Part shown: positions 43,322 through 53,746 of the stretch, in pieces
Numbering within the stretch: position 1 is the stretch's first letter
How the letters are laid out: every line of letters starts with the position of its first letter
Origin: Mesorhizobium sp. SARCC-RB16n
Lineage (GTDB): Bacteria > Pseudomonadota > Alphaproteobacteria > Rhizobiales > Rhizobiaceae
NCBI RefSeq assembly: GCF_008520305.1
Contig: NZ_ML703268.1
Location: forward strand, 259,526 to 323,525
DNA: 64,000 nucleotides
Reading direction: 5' to 3'
Translations under genes and position numbers: made by a program
Notes under the pieces: generated by a model
The model's input: only the letters and a program-made list of their open reading frames with translations
Databases searched by the model: none
What the model was told of the DNA's origin: nothing

Positions 43322-44080
43322 ATGACGCAGCACCCGACCCAGTCGCCGCAGTTCTTCCTGACCGCGCCGTCGCCGTGCCCCTACCTCGACGGCCAGTTCG
43401 AGCGCAAGGTGTTCACGCATCTGGTCGGCGACAAGGCCTCGGAGATGAACGACCTGCTCACGCAAGGCGGCTTCCGCCGCTCGCAGAACATAGCCTACAG
43501 GCCAGCCTGCGAGACCTGCCGCGCCTGTGTATCCGTGCGCATCCTGGCCCAGGAATTCACCGCCAGCCGCAACATGAAGCGCGTGCTGCAGCACAATTCC
43601 GACCTCGTCGGCGCCATGCACAATGCCGAGCCCTCGACCGAACAATATTCGCTGTTTCGCGGCTATCTCGATGCCCGCCACCGCCGCGGCGGCATGTCAG
43701 ACATGACGGTGCTCGACTACGCCATGATGGTCGAGGATACGCATGTCGACACCAAGGTGATCGAATACCGGCGGCGCGGACCCGACACCTTCATCACCGG
43801 CAAGGGTCAGGGCGAACTCATCGCGGTGGCACTCACCGACAAGATGGCCGACGGCCTGTCGATGGTCTATTCCTATTTCAATCCCGATTTCGAAAGCCGC
43901 TCGCTCGGCACCTTCATGATCCTCGACCACATCGCCCGTGCCAAGGCGATGGGACTGCCCCATGTCTACCTTGGCTACTGGGTCAATGGTTCGCGCAAGA
44001 TGAATTATAAGATGCGCTTCATGCCGCAGGAGCATCTCGGTCCAAAAGGCTGGGAGCGCTACACCAACGAAGCGGTCTGA
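43322..44080 (+). CDS. bpt: Aspartate/glutamate leucyltransferase
   Basis: N-end-rule aminoacyl-tRNA protein transferase of 252 residues, which adds Leu to proteins with N-terminal Asp or Glu and so marks them for ClpAP. The N-terminal cysteines C19, C63, C66 and C69 (ACETCRAC) and the segment [15 protein letters not shown] near the end are typical of the ATE/Bpt family. In alphaproteobacteria this length goes with the Bpt type. An inverted repeat lies upstream. Confidence 0.93.
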   Translation: MTQHPTQSPQFFLTAPSPCPYLDGQFERKVFTHLVGDKASEMNDLLTQGGFRRSQNIAYRPACETCRACVSVRILAQEFTASRNMKRVLQHNSDLVGAMHNAEPSTEQYSLFRGYLDARHRRGGMSDMTVLDYAMMVEDTHVDTKVIEYRRRGPDTFITGKGQGELIAVALTDKMADGLSMVYSYFNPDFESRSLGTFMILDHIARAKAMGLPHVYLGYWVNGSRKMNYKMRFMPQEHLGPKGWERYTNEAV

Positions 44081-44213
44081 CGCTGAGTTTTCCCACGATC
44101 CACGCTTAAACTGTTTCAAGGCAGGGGATGCTGGTCTTTCAGCCGCTCGGCTGGAGAGAGTGCGCGATTGCGCCGATCGGCCGCCACCTGCATTTCATTG
44201 CGAAAGTTCCTGC

Positions 44214-45110
44214 ATGTCCTCTCACCACGATCACCAGAAGGGCCTTTTGATAACCGCCATTGGCGGACTGATACTGACTGTCGACATACCGTTGATCCGC
44301 CTTGCGGATGGCGGCGCCTGGACGATCCTTTTGCTGCGAACCGGAACCACTTTCATCGCCGCGATGATCATCTGGTCGGTCTGGCGCGCGCTGAGCCGGA
44401 ATGTCCCGCCGCTGATCCCCGGCTGGTCCGGACTGATCGTGGCGATATGCTATGGGCTGACCTCGATCACCTTCGTTACCGCGGTCTTCCACACCTCGAC
44501 CGCCGATCTGGTGTTCATCCTGGCCTTCAACACTGTGTTCGCTGGCTTGCTGTCCTGGATATTCCTGAGGGAAAGACCGCGAGCGGTGACGATCGTGGCG
44601 ATGCTGGTCATGATCCTCGGCGTGCTGGTCATCGTCGGCGGCTCGGTCGGTACCGGCAAGTTGTTCGGCGATTTCATGGCGCTCTGCTCAGCTTTCTTCA
44701 TCGCGGTCGCCATCACCATCTCGCGCGCCAGCGGCAAGGATATGGGGTTCACCTCGCTCATCGGCGTCCTTCTACCGCTTGGGCTGTCCGCCTTCATGGT
44801 GACAGGCGAAGGCTTTCACGTGAACGCGCCATGGTGGATCATCTTCAACGGCGCCGTCATCATGCCGATCTCGTTCTTCTGCCTCGCCGCCGGGCCGAAA
44901 TACATTACAGGACCGGAAGTGGCGATGTTCTATCTGCTCGAAACCGTGTTGGCGCCGATCTGGGTGTGGATGATCTTCGCCGAGACGCCGACCCGCAACA
45001 GCCTGATCGGCGGCGGCATCCTGATTGTCACGCTGGTCGCCCATTCGCTATGGCAATTGCATGACGGGCGCAGGCAACGTGGCGACCTCGCGGTGCACCA
45101 TCCGGCGTAG
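44214..45110 (+). CDS. DMT superfamily transporter (EamA)
   Basis: Membrane protein of about 298 residues with ten helices in two EamA repeats, the second starting near GKLFGDFMALCSAFFIAVAITISR. Motifs such as LVFILAFNTVFAGLLSWIFLRERP and GPEVAMFYLLETVLAPIWVW are typical of metabolite exporters of the drug/metabolite family. Start uncertain: the ATG at 44214 has only a weak site, and an in-frame start at 44160 is possible. Substrate unknown. Confidence 0.85.
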   Translation: MSSHHDHQKGLLITAIGGLILTVDIPLIRLADGGAWTILLLRTGTTFIAAMIIWSVWRALSRNVPPLIPGWSGLIVAICYGLTSITFVTAVFHTSTADLVFILAFNTVFAGLLSWIFLRERPRAVTIVAMLVMILGVLVIVGGSVGTGKLFGDFMALCSAFFIAVAITISRASGKDMGFTSLIGVLLPLGLSAFMVTGEGFHVNAPWWIIFNGAVIMPISFFCLAAGPKYITGPEVAMFYLLETVLAPIWVWMIFAETPTRNSLIGGGILIVTLVAHSLWQLHDGRRQRGDLAVHHPA

Positions 45111-45119
45111 AGGCCGAGA

Positions 45120-46334
45120 TCAGGCGCTGGCCTTCTTCGCGGCGCCTGGTTCGGGCAGGGCCTCGATCTGCGGACCGGTCTCGATCTCGGTGGCCGATCC
45201 GGCAGCCGCCTCGTCGGAGAGTTCCACCTCGCGCAGCCACTCGCGCCAGATCGCGACCAGCAGCGCCATCAGCACCGGGCCGATAAACAGGCCGAGAAAA
45301 CCCATGGTCTTGACGCCGCCGATCAGGCCGAAAAAGGTCGGCAGGAAGGGCAGTTTTATCGGCCCGCCCACGAGCTTGGGGCGCAAGGTCTTGTCGACGA
45401 TGAACAGCTCGACCGTTCCCCATATGAACAGCGCCAGGCCGGCCATCGGCGAGCCGCTGGCGGCGAGGTAGATCGACACCAGGGTGAAGGACAGTGGTGC
45501 ACCGCCGGGGATGAGCGCCATCACGCCGGTCAGCGCGCCCAACGTCACAGGTGACGGCACCCCGGCCAGCCAGTAGGCGATGCCCAGCACCAGCCCCTCG
45601 CCTATGGCAATCACGGTCATGCCCGTCACGGTCGAGGAAATGGTCGCCGGCACGACGCGCGAGATCCGCTCCCAGCGGGTCGGCAGGATGCGTTCGCCGA
45701 GGCGATCGATCTGGCCGGCGAAATTTTCACCGTCGCGATAGGCGAAAAACAGGGCAATCATCATGAACAGCAGCGTTAGAAAAAGACTGAAAGCGCTGCC
45801 GCCGGCGGCAAGCGCGCCCCGGTAGATGCTGCCGATATTGGCGCCGCTGACCAGCTGGATCAGTTCGCCGATGCCGCCGGGATGGCCGATATTGGTCGTC
45901 CACTGCTCGTTCAGCCACTCACCCACGACAGGCATGGTGGCGATCCAGTGCGGCGTCACCGCACCGTGCCGATTGGTCTCTATCGCCCAGCCCACCCATT
46001 CGCGCACCTCGTTGATCGCATAGGTGCCGGCAAGTGCGATCGGGATCACCAGGAAGGCGAGGATGAACAGGATGGCAAATGTGGCGGCGATGGTGCGGTT
46101 GCCGCCAACGCCGACCAGCAGGCGACGGTAGAGTGGCCAACTGGCGAAGGCGATGACGAGCGCGGCCAGTACCGGGAACAGGAAACCGTGGAAGAAATAG
46201 ACACCGGCGGCAACGATCAGCACCAGCAACCAGCGTGCCGCCGACAGCGGCGGAATGACGGCCGAACGGAGCGGCGTCGAAAGCCCGAACAGGCGCTGCT
46301 GTCGTTCCGGTTTCTGGATCCTGGTTTCTTTCAA
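45120..46334 (-). CDS. AI-2E family transporter (PerM-like)
   Basis: Membrane protein of 404 residues with helices in two groups: FLFPVLAALVIAFASWPLYRRL near the start and, in the second half, LGALTGVMALIPGGAPLSFTLVSIYLAASG and FGLIGGVKTMGFLGLFIGPVLMALL. The PerM/AI-2E family is broad (permeases, Na+/H+ exchange), so the exact role is open. Convergent with the DMT gene with nine bases between. Confidence 0.85.
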   Translation of the reverse strand: MKETRIQKPERQQRLFGLSTPLRSAVIPPLSAARWLLVLIVAAGVYFFHGFLFPVLAALVIAFASWPLYRRLLVGVGGNRTIAATFAILFILAFLVIPIALAGTYAINEVREWVGWAIETNRHGAVTPHWIATMPVVGEWLNEQWTTNIGHPGGIGELIQLVSGANIGSIYRGALAAGGSAFSLFLTLLFMMIALFFAYRDGENFAGQIDRLGERILPTRWERISRVVPATISSTVTGMTVIAIGEGLVLGIAYWLAGVPSPVTLGALTGVMALIPGGAPLSFTLVSIYLAASGSPMAGLALFIWGTVELFIVDKTLRPKLVGGPIKLPFLPTFFGLIGGVKTMGFLGLFIGPVLMALLVAIWREWLREVELSDEAAAGSATEIETGPQIEALPEPGAAKKASA

Positions 46335-46542
46335 ACGCCCTGTTCTCCCCGGCCCATCTAGTCAGTTATGCACTGAGATAGTGCAGCAATCGTGACGATA
46401 GTCCAAATGTCTTGGGATCTCTCTCTTTGAGGCCCCTCGAGGGGAGATGGCCCGCAGGCACGAGGGGTCGCCAGGCGACACAGGCGCTACGCTTTCCTGA
46501 GGGATCGAGACGGGCTCGCATTCCCTAGGGGAGATCAGCACC

Positions 46543-48795
46543 TCACCCGAACTTGCCAGTCCTCGGGAAACCTTTCGGCACCATACGCCCTGCCGATGCC
46601 CTCGCGCCGATCCACTCGGCCAGCTCCTCGCGCGAACGGGTGAAGGTGCGGTCGGCCGAATCCTGCCAGGAAAGACCGGTCTCCAGCGTGAACGGCTTGA
46701 GGTCGAGAAGGCCGCCATCCTTGTATTTCTGCAGCCGGACGCCCTTGCCGCGGCCCATCTCCGGAATCTCCGAGAGCGCGAACACCAGCATCTTGCGGTT
46801 CTCGCCGACGATGGCCAAATGATCGCCAGTGACCGGCACGCAGCGCTTGGCTTCGTCGGGGGTCTTGACGTTCATCACCTGCTTGCCCTTGCGGGTGTTG
46901 GCGACCACCTCTTCCTCCGGAACGATGAAGCCGTTGGCGTCGAAAGAGGCGAGCAGCAGCTTGCGCTTGGGATCGTGGACGAAGGCGGTGACGATGTCCT
47001 GGTCATTGTCCATGTCGACGATGATGCGGATCGGCTCGCCATGGCCGCGGCCACCCGGTAGCCGATCGGCGCCGATCGTGTAGAACTTGCCGCCGGTGGT
47101 GAAGACCAGCACCTTGTCGGTCGTCTGGGCATGGAAGGCTAGCTTGAGGCTGTCGCCCTCCTTGAAGGTCAGCGTCGAGAGATCGGCAAGATGCCCCTTC
47201 ATCGCCCGCAGCCAGCCCTTTTCCGAAACCACGACGGTGACCGGCTCGCGCTCGATCATGGCGTGCGCGATGTCGGTCAGGTCGTGCTCGGGCGCATCGG
47301 CGAACTGGGTACGGCGCTTGCCGAGATCGGTCTCAGGGCCGAACTTGTCGCGAACCTGAGTGACTTCCCACTTGATCGTCGACCACTGCTTTGCATCCGA
47401 AGCCAGCAGCGCCTCGATCTGCTTCTTCTCGGCGGTCAGGCCATCGAATTCCTTGCGGATCTCGAATTCCTCCAGCTTGCGCAAAGCGCGCAGCCGCATG
47501 TTGAGGATCGCTTCAGCCTGGGTGTCGGTGAGCGACCAGCGGGCCATCATGACCTGCTTTGGCTCATCCTCCTCGCGGATGATCTTGATCACCTCGTCGA
47601 TGTTGAGATAGGCGATCAGGTAGCCGGCGAGGATTTCCAGTCGCCTCTCGATCTCGCCAAGGCGATGTCTCGAGCGACGGATGAGGACGTCGCGGCGGTG
47701 ATCCAGCCATTCCTGCAGCACGCCTTTCAACGACAGCACGTTGGGCACCTTGCCGCGCGACAGCACATTCATGTTGAGCGGGAAACGGCTTTCGAGCTCC
47801 GTGAGCTTGAACAGCGATTCCATCAGGATGCCGGGGTCGACGGAACGGCTCTTGGGCACCAGCACGACGCGGATGTCCTCGGCACTTTCGTCCCTGACGT
47901 CCTCGAGCAGCGGCAGCTTGCGGGCCATCAACAGCTCGGCGATCTTCTCGATCAGCCGCGCCTTCTGCACGCCATAGGGGATTTCGGTGACGACGATGCT
48001 CCAGGTGCCCCTGCCCTGGTCTTCCTGATTCCACTTCGACCGCACGCGAAAGCCGCCGCGCCCGGTTTCGTAGGCTTCGAGGATGGAGGCGCGGCTGTCG
48101 ACGATGATGCCGCCGGTCGGGAAATCCGGCCCCTGGACGAAATCCATCAGCTTCGCCACCGGTGCGTCGCGATGCTCGATCAGGTACAGCGCGGCGTCGC
48201 AAAGTTCGGCCGCATTGTGCGGAGGGATCGATGTCGCCATGCCGACCGCGATGCCGGACGAGCCGTTGGCCAAGAGATTGGGGAAGGCACCGGGGAGCAC
48301 AACCGGCTCCTCGTCCTCTTCATTATAGGTCGGCCGATAGTCGACGGCATCCTCGGTGATGCCGGCAAGCAATTCGGTCGCCACGTCGGTCATGCGCGCT
48401 TCGGTGTAGCGCATGGCAGCGGCATTATCGCCGTCGATGTTGCCGAAATTGCCTTGGCCGTCGACCAAGGGATAGCGCATCGAAAAGTCCTGCGCCAGCC
48501 GTACCAGCGCGTCATAGATCGACTGGTCACCATGCGGGTGGAATTTACCCATCACCTCGCCGACGATGCGGGCGCATTTGGCAAAACCCTGGTCGGGATT
48601 GAGGCGCAGCAGGCGCATGGCGTGCATGATGCGGCGATGGACCGGCTTCAGTCCGTCGCGCACGTCCGGCAGCGCCCGGTGCATGATGGTCGACAGCGCA
48701 TAGGCGAGATAGCGCTCTTCCAGCGCCTTCTTCAGGTCGACCGGTTCGATATGATCGCCGCCGCCATTGTCAGGCGGCAAAAGCCTTTTTCCCAT
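46543..48795 (-). CDS. parC: DNA topoisomerase IV subunit A
   Basis: Cutting and rejoining subunit of topoisomerase IV, 750 residues, works with ParE (not in window) to decatenate chromosomes. The catalytic tyrosine is Y130 in AAMRYTEAR; the quinolone-resistance region precedes it ([22 protein letters not shown]). The C-terminal third contains the beta-propeller blades, fewer than in gyrase and without a GyrA box, which supports ParC. The 628-residue open reading on the opposite strand is a shadow. Confidence 0.96.
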   Translation of the reverse strand: MGKRLLPPDNGGGDHIEPVDLKKALEERYLAYALSTIMHRALPDVRDGLKPVHRRIMHAMRLLRLNPDQGFAKCARIVGEVMGKFHPHGDQSIYDALVRLAQDFSMRYPLVDGQGNFGNIDGDNAAAMRYTEARMTDVATELLAGITEDAVDYRPTYNEEDEEPVVLPGAFPNLLANGSSGIAVGMATSIPPHNAAELCDAALYLIEHRDAPVAKLMDFVQGPDFPTGGIIVDSRASILEAYETGRGGFRVRSKWNQEDQGRGTWSIVVTEIPYGVQKARLIEKIAELLMARKLPLLEDVRDESAEDIRVVLVPKSRSVDPGILMESLFKLTELESRFPLNMNVLSRGKVPNVLSLKGVLQEWLDHRRDVLIRRSRHRLGEIERRLEILAGYLIAYLNIDEVIKIIREEDEPKQVMMARWSLTDTQAEAILNMRLRALRKLEEFEIRKEFDGLTAEKKQIEALLASDAKQWSTIKWEVTQVRDKFGPETDLGKRRTQFADAPEHDLTDIAHAMIEREPVTVVVSEKGWLRAMKGHLADLSTLTFKEGDSLKLAFHAQTTDKVLVFTTGGKFYTIGADRLPGGRGHGEPIRIIVDMDNDQDIVTAFVHDPKRKLLLASFDANGFIVPEEEVVANTRKGKQVMNVKTPDEAKRCVPVTGDHLAIVGENRKMLVFALSEIPEMGRGKGVRLQKYKDGGLLDLKPFTLETGLSWQDSADRTFTRSREELAEWIGARASAGRMVPKGFPRTGKFG

Positions 48796-49128
48796 GGGCT
48801 GGACCTAGCCGAGCGGGTGATTCGCGGCAAGAGGCGCGCACCGGACCGATCGATTTGCGCACTTTTCTGCAACAGGAAACCGCGAGGTCGTGCTTGCCGG
48901 CCAACATCAATCTGTTACATGCCACATCTATTGCGAAGCACGCTTGGCGGCCCGACCTTCATGCCAAATTCACCGCATTCTCCAATAGCGTTCGGATCGG
49001 GTTTGCCTTTCGCTGCGATTTTCGACCATTGTGCCGGGACACGCCTTTTTCCCGTCCAGTTCGTCACGGAATGGTGATGGCGCAAAGAATTGAAAAACAA
49101 TTTTCAGGACACTCTCAGGGACCTTGCG
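48796..49128. other. Gene-free stretch between parC and the next plus-strand gene
   Basis: 333 bases separating divergent genes, so both promoters must be here. I see no clear -35/-10 pair. A small dyad AATTG, five A-rich bases, CAATT lies near 49090-49107, just upstream of the ribosome site of the exported-protein gene. Confidence 0.55.
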
Positions 49129-50319
49129 ATGACAATCAACCGCTCAACTCTCCGGAAATTCGCTCTTTCGACCTTCTTGCTCACACTGCCGCTGAATGCG
49201 GCCCTTGCCCAGGACGCCGCGGTCGCGGACCGGCTGAAGGCAGCACTCGCGGCCCAGGGCGTCGAGATCTCCTGGACCGGCGTGACCGGTGACAACACCA
49301 GCATGGTGCTGCAGGGCGTGTCGGTGAAACCGGCCGCGGAAAAGGAAGCGCTGCCGATCGGCGACGTCAAGCTCGAGAACGTCACCGAAGCCAATGGCGG
49401 CTATGATATCGGCACCGTGTCGACCTCGGCCTTCGAACACAGCAAGGACGGCGTCACCCTCGATCTCAGCCCCTTCGTCATCCACGACATGACGGTACCG
49501 GCCGACGGCTCCACCGGCCCGCTTGGCTCGCTGATGATGTACAAATCCGCCGAACTGTCGAACATGACGGTCAAGGTCGCCGACAAGACCGCCTTCTCGA
49601 TGGACGGCCTTGCCATCGAGATCACGCCGCCTGCCGACGGCAAGGCGATGGAGTTCACCGCCAACACGGAGAAGTTCACGGCCGATCTCTCGCTGGTCGA
49701 CGATCCCAAGTCCAAGGAGGTCATCAACGCGCTCGGCTACCAGAACATCTCGGGCAATCTCGAAATGGCCGGCACCTGGCAGCCATCTGACGGCAAGATG
49801 GAACTGTCGAAATACGACATCTCCGTCGAGAATGCCGGCACGCTCGGCATGACCTTCAACCTCGGCGGCTACACGATCGACTTCATCAAGTCGCTGCAGG
49901 AAATGCAGAAGAAGATGGCCGCACAGCCGGAAGGCGCCGACAATTCGGCGCAAGGCATGGCCATGCTCGGCCTGTTGCAGCAGCTCTCGTTCAACAGCGC
50001 CTCGATCCGCTTCGACGACGATTCGCTGACCGGCAAGGTGCTTGAGTATGTCGGCAAGCAGCAAGGCATGTCGGCCAAGGACATCGCCAACCAAGCCAAA
50101 GCGATCGTGCCGTTCGGCATGGCGCAGCTCAACAATCCCGAGTTGACGGCTCAGGTGACCGCGGCGGTGAGCAAATATCTCGACGATCCGAAGAGCCTCG
50201 AAATCTCCGCCGAGCCGCCGGCGTCGGTGCCGTTCGCGCTTATCATGGCGGGCGCCATGTCGAACCCGCTCGACCTGCCGAAGACACTCGGCGTCAGCGT
50301 CAAGGCGAACGAGGACTGA
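49129..50319 (+). CDS. Exported protein of unknown function
   Basis: Protein of 396 residues with a signal peptide (residues about 8-27, ending ALAQD). The mature part is acidic, poor in aromatic residues and has repeated beta-type segments (LPIGDVKLENVTEANGGYDIGTVS, SAELSNMTVKVADKTAF). No membrane anchor after the signal, so periplasmic. ATG at 49129 has AGGGACC upstream. A good terminator follows. I do not recognise the family. Confidence 0.75.
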   Translation: MTINRSTLRKFALSTFLLTLPLNAALAQDAAVADRLKAALAAQGVEISWTGVTGDNTSMVLQGVSVKPAAEKEALPIGDVKLENVTEANGGYDIGTVSTSAFEHSKDGVTLDLSPFVIHDMTVPADGSTGPLGSLMMYKSAELSNMTVKVADKTAFSMDGLAIEITPPADGKAMEFTANTEKFTADLSLVDDPKSKEVINALGYQNISGNLEMAGTWQPSDGKMELSKYDISVENAGTLGMTFNLGGYTIDFIKSLQEMQKKMAAQPEGADNSAQGMAMLGLLQQLSFNSASIRFDDDSLTGKVLEYVGKQQGMSAKDIANQAKAIVPFGMAQLNNPELTAQVTAAVSKYLDDPKSLEISAEPPASVPFALIMAGAMSNPLDLPKTLGVSVKANED

Positions 50320-50341
50320 TCGAAACGATCTCTCAATACGC

Positions 50342-50371
50342 AAAAGCTCGGCAGCGATGCCGGGCTTTTTT
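50342..50371 (+). terminator. Rho-independent terminator after the exported-protein gene
   Basis: AAAAGCTCGGCA, four-base loop, TGCCGGGCTTTT with one G-T pair, followed by TT. Starts 22 bases after the stop. Confidence 0.85.
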
Positions 50372-50435
50372 GTTGGATTGCCGAATCGGAAGAACCGGTT
50401 CGAGCGAATACCTGAAGTGAAGCCTGAAGCTCCGG

Positions 50436-52226
50436 TCAGGCGTCCTTCTTGGTCGGCGCGACGCGCAGCGCCAAATCGCGAAGCTGCTGCGGGCTCGCTT
50501 CCGACGGCGCGTTCATCAACAGGTCATAGGCCTGCTGGTTCATCGGGAACATGGTGATTTCGCGCAGGTTCTTGGCGCCGACCAGCAGCATGACGACGCG
50601 GTCGACACCGGCGGCCATGCCGCCATGTGGCGGCGCGCCATACTGGAAGGCGCGATAGAGGCCGCCAAAGCGCTCCTCGACCGTGGCGCGGTCCAGCCCG
50701 ACCGTCTCGAACGCCTTGACCATGGTTTCGGGCAGGTGGTTGCGGATGCCGCCAGAGGCGATCTCGAAACCGTTGCAGACCATGTCGTACTGGAAGGCCT
50801 TAATGCCGAGCAGGTCCTCGCCGTTCAGCGCATCGATGCCACCTTGCGGCATGGAGAACGGGTTGTGGGCGAAATCGATCTTCTTCTCCTCCTCGTTCCA
50901 CTCGAAGAACGGGAAGTCGACGATCCAGCACAGTTCGAAACGTTCGCGGTCGACGAGATTGAGTTCCTCGCCGGCACGGGTGCGCGCGGCGCCCGCGAAA
51001 GAAACGAACTTCTTCGGATCGCCGGCGACGAAGAAGGCGGCGTCGCCGTCGGCAAGGCCGAGCTGCTGGCGGATCGCCTCGGTGCGCTCCTCGCCGATGT
51101 TCTTGGCGAGCGGGCCGGCGCCTTCGAGCTTGTCGCCCTCCTTGCGCCAAAAGATGTAGCCCAGCCCCGGCTGGCCCTCGCCTTGCGCCCAAGAATTCAT
51201 ACGGTCGCAGAAGGCGCGGCTGCCGCCGGTCTTGGCCGGAATGCCCCACACTTCGGCCTTCGGGTCATTGGCCAGAATGTTGGCGAACACCTTGAAGCCG
51301 GAATCGCGGAAATGATCTGAGACGGCCTGCATCTCGATTGGGTTGCGCAGGTCCGGCTTGTCGGAGCCATATTTGCGCATGGCGACATCATAGGGAATAC
51401 GCTGGAATTTCTGCGTCACCGGCTTGCCGTTGGCGAAGGTTTCGAAGACGCCGCGCATCACCGGTTCCATGGTCGACAGCACGTCGTCCTGCTCGACGAA
51501 GCTCATCTCAAGATCGAGCTGGTAGAATTCGCCGGGCAGGCGGTCGGCGCGCGGGTCTTCGTCGCGGAAGCAGGGCGCGATCTGGAAATAGCGGTCGAAG
51601 CCCGACACCATGATCAGCTGCTTGTATTGCTGCGGCGCCTGCGGCAGCGCGTAGAAAGTGCCGGGATGGATGCGGGACGGCACCAGGAAGTCGCGCGCGC
51701 CTTCGGGCGACGACGCGGTGAGGATCGGCGTCGAGAATTCGGTGAAGCCGACCTCGCTCATGCGCTTGCGCATCTCGGCGATTATTTTCGTGCGCGCCAC
51801 GATGTTCCGGTGCAGCGTCTCGCGGCGCAGGTCGAGGAAGCGGTATTTCAGCCTGATGTCCTCGGGATAGTCCGGCTCGCCGAACACCGGCAATGGCAAT
51901 TCCTTGGCCGCCGACAGCACCTCGATCTCGCGGGCGAAAATCTCGATTTCGCCGGTCGGCAGGTTGGCGTTGGTGGTCTCGGGCAGGCGCGCCTTGACCT
52001 CGCCGTCGACGCGGATGACCCACTCGCCGCGCAAGGTCTCGGCGACCTTGAAGGCAGGCGAATCCGGATCGGCGACGATCTGGGTCAGGCCGTAATGGTC
52101 GCGCAGGTCGATGAAGAGCAGGCCGCCATGGTCGCGCACGCGATGCACCCAGCCCGACAGGCGAACGGTCGAGCCGACGTCGCTCTTTCTCAACTGGGCA
52201 CAGGTGTGGCTGCGGTAACGATGCAT
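50436..52226 (-). CDS. aspS: Aspartyl-tRNA synthetase
   Basis: Class II synthetase of 596 residues, bacterial type: N-terminal OB-fold ([27 protein letters not shown]), catalytic domain with motif 2 [10 protein letters not shown] and motif 3 [15 protein letters not shown], and the GAD insertion in the middle. It may also charge tRNA-Asn where GatCAB is present, as in many alphaproteobacteria. Start at 52226 by family resemblance; an ATG two codons earlier (52232) is possible. A few bases upstream is a divergent MFS gene. Confidence 0.96.
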   Translation of the reverse strand: MHRYRSHTCAQLRKSDVGSTVRLSGWVHRVRDHGGLLFIDLRDHYGLTQIVADPDSPAFKVAETLRGEWVIRVDGEVKARLPETTNANLPTGEIEIFAREIEVLSAAKELPLPVFGEPDYPEDIRLKYRFLDLRRETLHRNIVARTKIIAEMRKRMSEVGFTEFSTPILTASSPEGARDFLVPSRIHPGTFYALPQAPQQYKQLIMVSGFDRYFQIAPCFRDEDPRADRLPGEFYQLDLEMSFVEQDDVLSTMEPVMRGVFETFANGKPVTQKFQRIPYDVAMRKYGSDKPDLRNPIEMQAVSDHFRDSGFKVFANILANDPKAEVWGIPAKTGGSRAFCDRMNSWAQGEGQPGLGYIFWRKEGDKLEGAGPLAKNIGEERTEAIRQQLGLADGDAAFFVAGDPKKFVSFAGAARTRAGEELNLVDRERFELCWIVDFPFFEWNEEEKKIDFAHNPFSMPQGGIDALNGEDLLGIKAFQYDMVCNGFEIASGGIRNHLPETMVKAFETVGLDRATVEERFGGLYRAFQYGAPPHGGMAAGVDRVVMLLVGAKNLREITMFPMNQQAYDLLMNAPSEASPQQLRDLALRVAPTKKDA

Positions 52227-52426
52227 TGTCATTGGTAAAGTCCGGGGTGCTGGGTGGCAGGCCGAAGCATTGCGGCCCGGCCTCAAAATTTGCGCGAAAA
52301 GCGCATGGGAGGCCGGATTTGTCAAGGCAAGCGGGCGTCATGGCCCAACGCCGCCGGCAAATGCCGCTGGCACTGACTGGAACAATGGTCCAAGAAGAGA
52401 TCACCGACACGTGATTGCCTTCTTTC

Positions 52427-53671
52427 ATGTCCTCCATCCGGCCGCTGATCCCGCTTCTCCTCGCCGCAGGCATCCTGCTCGGCGGCAACGGGCTGCAGAG
52501 CACACTGATCGCGCTGCGCGGCGCGCAGGAAGGATTTTCGGCTTCCGACATCGGCCTTATGGGCACCTTCTATTTTGCCGGCTTCCTGCTCGGCTGCCTG
52601 GCCATCACGCGCATCATGAAGGCGGTCGGCCATATCAGGGCGTTTTCGGCGCTGGCGGCGATCGCCTCGGTCGGCACTTTGCTGCTGGTCCTGGTTCTCG
52701 ACCCGGTGATGTGGTGCGCGGTGCGCTTCGCCGGCGGCTTCTGTTTCGCCGGATTGTTCACCATCGTCGAAAGCTGGTTGAATTCAGGCGTCACCAACAA
52801 GGACCGCGCCCGCGTGCTGGCGATCTACAGGATGGTCGATACCGGCTCCGTGACATCAGCCCAGTTCCTGATCCCGGTCTTCGGCGCCGGTGGCTTCACC
52901 ATCTTCGCCATCATGTCGATCATGATCACGCTGTCGCTGGTGCCGGTCTCGCTCGGCGACCGCTCCAACCCGACGCCGCCGGAGGAGGTCAAGCTCGATC
53001 TGGCGCGCGTCTGGCGAATTTCGCCGCTTGGCTGCTTCGGCTGCATCGCAGTCGGCGTCACCAACAGTGCCTTTCGCACCTTGTCGCCGGTCTATGCCGA
53101 GCAGATCGGCATGTCGGTCGCCGACGTCGTCACCTTCGTCAGCGTCGGCATCTTCGGCGGCGCCATCATCCAATATCCGCTCGGTTACCTCTCCGACCGC
53201 TGGGATCGGCGCCGGGTGTTGTTGATGACGACCTGCTGCGCGATGCTTTCGGCCCTGGCGCTGGTGTTCGTCGCCGGCAGCAATCCGGTGCTCAACTTCA
53301 TCATCATCTTCATCTTCGGCTGTTTCGCCATGCCGCTCTATTCGCTGTCGGCGGCGCATTCCAATGATCGCGCGGATGCCGGCGAGTTCGTGCTGATCAA
53401 CGCTGCCTTGATGCTGTTCTATTCCTTCGGCGCCATTGGTGGCCCTTTCGCGGCCTCGACAGCGATGCAGTATTTCGGGCCAAGCGCACTGTTTGTCTTC
53501 AGTGCAGTGGTCTACGCGGTTTTCATCGCCGTCATTCTCTACCGCATGCAGGCACGCTCTGGAGTACCGGCAGGCAAGCGCAGCCGCTTCACCGCGCTGT
53601 TGCGCACCTCGACCATTTTCGCGCGGCTGGCCAGGAGAAATAGTGATCCAGACAGCCCGGACGGGCCGTGA
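52427..53671 (+). CDS. MFS transporter
   Basis: Twelve-helix transporter of about 414 residues. The first helix is IRPLIPLLLAAGILLGGNGL; IIQYPLGYLSDRWDRRRVLL carries motif A in the second half. The type (FVLINAALMLFYSFGAIGGP near the end) resembles the YcaD/UMF group of MFS proteins. A TTG four codons upstream is an alternative start; no clear ribosome site. Lies upstream of rnd on the same strand. Substrate unknown. Confidence 0.85.
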   Translation: MSSIRPLIPLLLAAGILLGGNGLQSTLIALRGAQEGFSASDIGLMGTFYFAGFLLGCLAITRIMKAVGHIRAFSALAAIASVGTLLLVLVLDPVMWCAVRFAGGFCFAGLFTIVESWLNSGVTNKDRARVLAIYRMVDTGSVTSAQFLIPVFGAGGFTIFAIMSIMITLSLVPVSLGDRSNPTPPEEVKLDLARVWRISPLGCFGCIAVGVTNSAFRTLSPVYAEQIGMSVADVVTFVSVGIFGGAIIQYPLGYLSDRWDRRRVLLMTTCCAMLSALALVFVAGSNPVLNFIIIFIFGCFAMPLYSLSAAHSNDRADAGEFVLINAALMLFYSFGAIGGPFAASTAMQYFGPSALFVFSAVVYAVFIAVILYRMQARSGVPAGKRSRFTALLRTSTIFARLARRNSDPDSPDGP

Positions 53672-53746
53672 TGCCAGCAGCACAGCTTGACGAATGCCTT
53701 CCCGGCTGAAATCTAGGAAGACCCTACTCCTGCCAAAAGCGATTTG

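Noticed and set aside
46335-46542. Possible small gene between parC and the AI-2E gene
   Set aside because: Only shadow frames; the stretch holds GAGGGGAGATGG-type bases resembling degenerate rhizobial repeats but no clear structure.
47191-49077. 628-codon open reading on the plus strand opposite parC
   Set aside because: It is antisense to the well-conserved parC; composition is typical of a GC-skewed shadow frame and shows no domain.
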